From: Gongronella butleri | Taxonomy: Eukaryota > Mucoromycota > Mucoromycetes > Mucorales > Cunninghamellaceae | DNA: 64,000 nucleotides | Assembly (NCBI GenBank): GCA_025201375.1 | Contig: JAIWZP010000009.1 | Location: forward strand, 648,290 to 712,289 | Direction: 5' to 3' | Shown here: positions 59,160 to 64,000 of the stretch, piece after piece | Layout of the letters: each line of letters opens with the position of its first letter | Position numbering within the stretch: the stretch's first letter is position 1 | Notes under the pieces: generated by a model | The model's input: the letters and a program-made list of their open reading frames with translations, nothing else | Told to the model about the DNA's origin: nothing | Databases searched by the model: none | Position numbers and translations under genes: made by a program

Positions 59160-60910
59160 CGACCGGATCTGAAACCGCAACACTCGCCCAACAGCCATTT
59201 TTGGAATGGAAAGACGAATGACCCCCAAGGTTTGCATAAAAAGTGAATCGAGACATTCAAGCTCTCATTTCTCGTGATGCCCATTTGCCTTTTTTTTTTT
59301 TTGGCTGCAATGAAACACAATACTCGCCCAACAGCCAACAGCCATTTTTGGGATGCATGATGCGCACACCGACGAGCTATTGAGGGTTTCTGGACTAAAA
59401 AAAAGGACGAGCAACCCACAACACTCTAACAACGGCAGCCACCTTGGAATCCATGACCAATCTTGCCAAAAAAAAACATGATTCCAAGTCTCTCTCCTCG
59501 CGCCTTTTTTTGTTGTAGGTGCTACTGGCCGTTTTGTGTGTAGCAGCTTCTTTATTAAATTGAGTGAAGACAAAAGAGAGAGAGAGCTCTTACCTTGGCT
59601 CTAAATCATCTTTGGGGGCCCTGAAGCGCTGATGTCGTTGCTGCTGGTGCAAATCGCTGCTGGCCCCATTGATTCATCGAGCAATAGCCATCAAAAAGAC
59701 AGCGAACACCGATTGTTTTCATCGATTTCCGGTGCTTTCATAGTGTGTTGCGTGGTGTCGAGCGCCCATATGCTCGCATGGCCTTGAGAAAAAAAAAACA
59801 GGACAAAGGATGTCAGGCAACAACATGATGCGTGCCCAAGGCTGCAAAAAAAAAGTGATTATCAGTTGTTTTCGTTCATTTTTGGTGCTTTTGCAGCGTG
59901 TTGCACGGTGTCATGCTTGCATGTGCTCGCATGGCCATTAGAGAAATAAAAAAAAGAGGACAAAGCCAGGCAATGGGACGCGCCAAGACACCCAAAAAAA
60001 AAATAGTGAATATCAGCGGCTTTTGTCCTTTTCCAGTGCTTTTTCAGTCTGTTGCGTGGTGTCGTGCTTGCATGTGCTCGCATGCGCTCATGGCTATGAA
60101 CGGAAAAAAAGAGTAGCGTAGGAAAAGAACGCGGCTCCAGGGCGGGCTTTAAGCAGGGTGACGAATTCATGCTTTATTGCGCGCGTCCTTGGGTTTGTAC
60201 GACGACGTCGACATTTCCCCTTGGTATTGTGCTGTGTCCTACCATTCACACCGAACAATTGGGAGTTGCTGGACTAAAAAAAAGAGAAGCGACCCCCGAG
60301 GTTTGCACAAAAAGTGAATCGATACACTCATGCTCTCATTTCTCGTGATGTCCATCCAATTGCTGCAATGAAACCACAACACTCACACAACAGCCATTTT
60401 TGGGATGCATGAATGATGCGCAGCACACGGACCTATCGAGGCCTTTTTTTTCTGCAATGGAACCACAACCCTCGCTCAGCGGCCATTTTTGAAATGCATG
60501 ATTGTGCACACCGACCCATCGAGGGTTTCTGGATAAAAAAAAAAAAAAATAGGAGCGACTCCGCGCCGAGGTTTCCACAAAAAGTGAATCGAGCCACTCA
60601 TGCTCTCGTTTCTCGTGATCTCCACCTGCAATGGAGCCACCACACTCGCCCAACAGGCATTTTTGAGATGCATGATGCGCAGCACACGGATCTATCGAGG
60701 GTTTGTGGACTAAAAAAAAGCAGGAGCGAGCCCTGAGGATTGCGGAAAAAGTGAATTGAGACACTCAAGCTCTCATTTCTCGTTCTCGTGATGTCCATCT
60801 GCAATGGAAGCACAACATTCGCCCAATAGCCAATTTTGGAACGCATGATGCTCACACCGAGCTGTCATATCGAGACTTTTTTTTCTGCAATGGAACCACA
60901 CACTTCGCCC
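59160..60910. repeat. Diverged tandem repeat array (about 200-bp units) interrupted by another array
   Basis: Recurring blocks in fixed order are: CACTCGCCCAACAGCC, ATTTTTGGGATGCATGATG, CGCACACCGAC, ATCGAGGGTTTCTGGACT followed by A runs, GAGGTTTGCACAAAAAGTGA, ATCGAGACACTCAAGC and CTCATTTCTCGTGATGTCC. Copies or part copies begin near 59175, 59310, 60365, 60465, 60640 and 60805. The array is split by an unrelated segment (about 59420-60240). Confidence 0.65.
59712..60115. repeat. Three-unit tandem repeat (about 130-150 bp)
   Basis: Three units share GTGCTTTCATAGTGTGTTGC / GTGCTTTTGCAGCGTGTTGC / GTGCTTTTTCAGTCTGTTGC, each followed by GTGGTGTCG or CGGTGTCATG, GCATGTGCTCGCATGGCC and an A-rich tail with AGGACAAAG. 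They lie inside the gap of the surrounding larger array. Confidence 0.6.
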
Positions 60911-61489
60911 GAACGAAAAAAAGCTGCCCGGCATCCATTACCAAGTTCGATCAACCCCAATTTTTTTCACGGACCGATGCGCAACAGCTTCCATGCGTTC
61001 ATTTTTTTCACCAGCCAAACGCTTCATTTTTTTCCATGAAATCCGGGATTGCTCGTCAACTAAGAACATTTTTCTTTTTTTTAAACGCTCCATGGGCATC
61101 CGACGTAAAAATACACCTCCAGTGAAAATATTAGCCAAATCCTATTAGTACAACAATCTAATCTCGGTAATTTTCTTGCCGATTTTACTATTTAAGAACA
61201 GGGGTCCAAAGCATCTAATGGGATAACTTGCGATACGCTAGCTTGGGTTTGAATTTTTTGCATCGGTCATTTCACCAGCCTGCGGCCCACTCATCAGCAT
61301 AAAATTTGCAAAATAAAAAAATATAAAAATATAAAAAAATCCCATGTTCCATGCAATCCACGCACCTTAATTTGGAAGTGTCAACCTTAAATTTTTGCAA
61401 AAAAAATCTTGACCAAAGTAAGCACTTTTCTTAGTCGATCGCCGTTCATGCGTCACTCTTTGGGTTTTTTTCTTACGCTGGTGAGACCT

Positions 61490-61975
61490 GTCATTTTGTC
61501 TGCCAATAGCAAATTGTCGGAGTTGCCTGTTTGGGATGCATTGATCACTCGGAGTTCGAAATTGCTCGTTTTTGGGATTTAAATGTGTGACCCCTGAATT
61601 TTTCAAAAGTGGTCGCAGGCTCGCAGCGCGTTGGGGGTTTAAGCGTTTTTGTTGCAAATTTCGCACTGAATGCGATGCAATTATTTTTGAGCGGGATCAA
61701 CCGAGCAGACGGCAAGATGAATGCAAAATACTACAAATTTGAATTTTTTAGAATCTGCGGGTTCAAAAAAAATCGGGCGGACCCATCCCGCTCACAGCCT
61801 GTAGTTCATGATGTCGTGGCGCGACTCTTATCCGCGGGCAGCTAAGCTGTAAAAAAAATCTGGAGGCACAGCAGGCCGGCAAAGTCTGAAAAACACACTC
61901 GTTGATTTTAAAAGGTAGTAATACGTTTTTGTGTAGTAGTGTAGCGCGATGCCTCATGCGTTGAAATGTTAGCAT
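61490..61975. repeat. Dispersed repeat, copy B, cut by the hAT element
   Basis: Partner of 20325-20870 over nearly its full length. Similarity stops at 61975, exactly where the hAT terminus TAGGGTTGTC begins. Confidence 0.8.
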
Positions 61976-64000
61976 TAGGGTTGTCTATCGAGAGTCTCGC
62001 TCGAAATCTCGATGGTCTCGAAGCGTATTCGAGACAATCGAGAAGCCTGCGATCTCGATTGTCTCGATTGAAATCAATTTGGATCTCGCTCGAAATCTTG
62101 ATAAATCTCGAAAAAAAAAATTCGAGAGGATCGAGCGAGACAATCGAGAATCTCGATTGATCTCGATTGATCTCGATATCTCGATATGTTTTTATCATAC
62201 TGTACAGTACAGTAGGCTTATTTACAGTAGTACTGCCGCCAACCTTGTGCCGGTCACTTTTTTTATGTGGCAACATGCCATCTTTCTTTTTATTGATTGA
62301 ATTCATAATATGATATTGCATGAATTTACTGCAAGAAAAAAAATAGGGCTAAGGTATAATAATTCAAGATAAAAAAAATAGCGTCATTCGTCAGCATCAT
62401 CATCATCTTCCGATGACGACGACGACGCGTCCTCGTAGTCTTCATCATCATCGGAGATGTGTTGTTCGTAAGGGTCGCGCTGTTGTTTTTGCAGCGCTGC
62501 CGTCAGATCATCTCCATTGAGAAATCGTGTCCAGTATGAGGCTAGTAGCTGCTTTTTTGCATTTTCAGGCAAAATTCTGTTTCTCTGAGGCGTTCCCATC
62601 ATGACGCGCGCTCTTGAAAACATGCGCTCTGAGGACGTGGATGTCGCCGGAATGCCTATGTAATCTTGAGCCATGTTTGCCAATCGTGGCCAACGTTGAG
62701 CGTGTTGTTTCCAGAATACGAGTGGGTAGTTTTCTCGGTCCCCACCGGGCACGCGCTCCATGTCAGGACGTGGTTCAGCCACGTATTCCTCCAGGTTGTC
62801 CTTTTGAGGCACAGGAACCTTTGGGTAATGGTGGCGTTTCAGAAGGTTTTTGATCACCTTGCGTTTTTTAGCTGCCATAGGCGCCAATGATGCTGCAGAA
62901 GATGAGGTGGATGATCCTGAAGCACCGCCGCCACCAGGCGCATAGTTCGCATGCCAAACGTCCATCACCTTGGTCTTGCACAAAGATGCGTAATCAATCC
63001 AAGACGGATCTTCGTCCCAGTACCCAAAACGTTGGCGGGGCTCGATCGTTGTTGCCACGGAATACACACTAGTCAAATCGGTCTTCTCGTAATATTCTGT
63101 AAGCTTCAACCAAGCTTGGTGCGCAGCGTGTCTTATGTCGGGATGGTAAATCTTGGTTTTTTGCCGCGCTTGACCGTCGCCGCCATTAGATCCATCATTC
63201 GTTTCGTGACCGTCGTCTTGGCCGGGCCGGAATGCATGTTCAAGAATGGCCAGCAGGTCATTAAAAACAGGTATCACCGTCACAATGGAAGGATAAGACA
63301 CGGATGATGAGACATACGCTGTTGCGCGCGCAAAGCCCCGCAGGAGGTTCTTGAGTGTCATGATGTGGTCCCATTCGCCTTCCGTCAACAGGTACTTGGA
63401 AAGACCTGGATCGTGGCGCAGCATGGCCTCAATCGCCAGTCGGCACTCTATAGCGCGCTTCATCATGGCGTAGGTGGATCCCCATCTTGTACGAACGTCC
63501 ATTATTAGTTGGCGAACTGGCTGATCCAAGTATTCCACCTTGTGGCATTGATTGTAGCGCCCTTTTCGTAAAGGACTCGCGCTATTACAGTATAAAGAAA
63601 AAAAATAAGCAAAAAATCCAAATTCGCCGTTGTTGCGCGTCGAACCCCTCTTTTTTTTTTATCTTACCGTATTTGCACAATTCCTTCTCGAAGTTTTTTG
63701 AGCGCACTCGCAGGGCTCTCGTCCACAATGCCGTCCATGGTATTTTCATTTTGCTGATGATCTACCCGACTGTTGCTGTTGGCAGTCTCATCGACCGCAG
63801 CGATACCCAGGCCATCGGCCGCCAAGAATGTTTGAACGGCAAGGTTGATAACATGCGCCATGCACGGCACATGTGCCTCCTTGGCGTTGATTGGATAGCT
63901 AAAACAACGGAAATCGCCGTTAAAAATCAAAAAGAGCGAGCAACGAGTTTTTTTACCTCCATTTTCCCGTTGTCTCCAACTCCAACTCCTTCATCATTCG
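61976..64000 (-). mobile_element. hAT transposon, one end plus transposase (cut by window end)
   Basis: The terminus TAGGGTTGTCTATCGAGAG at 61976 has the T/CAGGGNTG-type start seen in many hAT elements. It is followed by a 210-bp subterminal zone with about nine TCTCGA and five TCGAGA motifs, likely transposase-binding sites. The 8 bp before it (GTTAGCAT, 61968-61975) is the candidate target-site duplication. The other end is beyond the window. Confidence 0.7.
62384..64000 (-). CDS. hAT-family transposase, C-terminal part
   Basis: Exons 63957-64000 (open at the window edge), 63668-63898 and 62384-63581 read in phase for about 490 residues. hAT features in order are: HVPCMAHVINLAVQTFL, QLIMDVRTRWGSTYAMMKRA, a helical insertion (SVYSVATTIEPRQRFGYWDE), and the C-terminal dimerisation domain YPLVFWKQHAQRWPRLANMA with QDYIGIPATSTSSERMFSRA. 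The tail is acidic (DDDEDYED and Ser/Asp runs). The catalytic first Asp and the BED zinc finger would lie further upstream. The frame has no stop or frameshift, so this copy could be active. Introns have the host's GTAAG and T-rich acceptor style. Confidence 0.88.

Noticed and set aside
59160..60910. CRISPR-like array
   Set aside because: Units of about 200 bp diverge along their whole length with no conserved short repeat and unique spacers, and the genome is eukaryotic.

Overview
This window is nuclear DNA from a fungus. The genes carry many short spliceosomal introns (GTAAGN donors, often a long T run before the AG). They include fungal hallmarks: a vacuolar proteinase A, a KRE9/KNH-like GPI protein, 5-aminolevulinate synthase with a mitochondrial presequence, a Sec20 SNARE ending in RDEL, Vts1, Pot1, THOC1/Hpr1, Pus7 and a peroxisomal uricase. 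A/T homopolymer runs inside introns, a GPI-anchored periplasmic-binding-like protein and a Fanzor gene would fit an early-diverging lineage such as Mucoromycota. That placement is inference.

Layout. 1-1047: 3' part of a Myb-type gene. 1231-2914: secreted GPI-anchored binding-protein-like gene. 2915-5864: decayed repeats. 5865-6923 (-): KRE9/KNH-like GPI protein with an 11-nt micro-exon. 7598-9295: F-box protein. 9296-12211: mostly repeats, then RPL6 (12212-12904). 13295-15015: proteinase A. 15641-17421 (-): ALA synthase. 17772-19435 (-): Sec20. 19436-21504: repeats rich in TACAGTA. 21505-22425 (-): thaumatin-like protein. 22845-25719 (-): THOC1. 26856-30782: large alpha/beta-hydrolase in 15 exons. 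31047-33223: tandem PH-domain protein. 33224-36740: decayed repeats. 36741-39070 (-): POT1. 39506-41471 (-): VTS1. 42440-44331 (-): allantoicase fused to ureidoglycolate lyase. 44738-48473: Fanzor-type (eukaryotic TnpB-like) RNA-guided nuclease. 48474-51204: a 3'UTR-type intron with a hairpin, then repeats. 51205-52423 (-): uricase. 54009-56711 (-): PUS7. 56712-61975: repeats, a minisatellite and two tandem arrays. 61976-64000 (-): one end of a hAT transposon with its transposase, running off the window.

The most notable system is the Fanzor gene. Its predicted 1153-residue product keeps a complete RuvC acidic triad, with the second acidic residue displaced to just before the zinc ribbon as in other Fanzors. 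It has host-style introns and lies between two purine-degradation genes. One of these is an allantoicase-ureidoglycolate lyase fusion and the other is uricase. Together they cover urate oxidation and the two steps from allantoate to glyoxylate and urea; the genes for the intermediate steps (e.g. allantoinase) are not in the window. Directly 3' of the Fanzor stop codon is an intron-like segment holding a GC-rich hairpin, the best local candidate for a guide-RNA scaffold. All exon models were built by eye from splice signals and reading-frame continuity.
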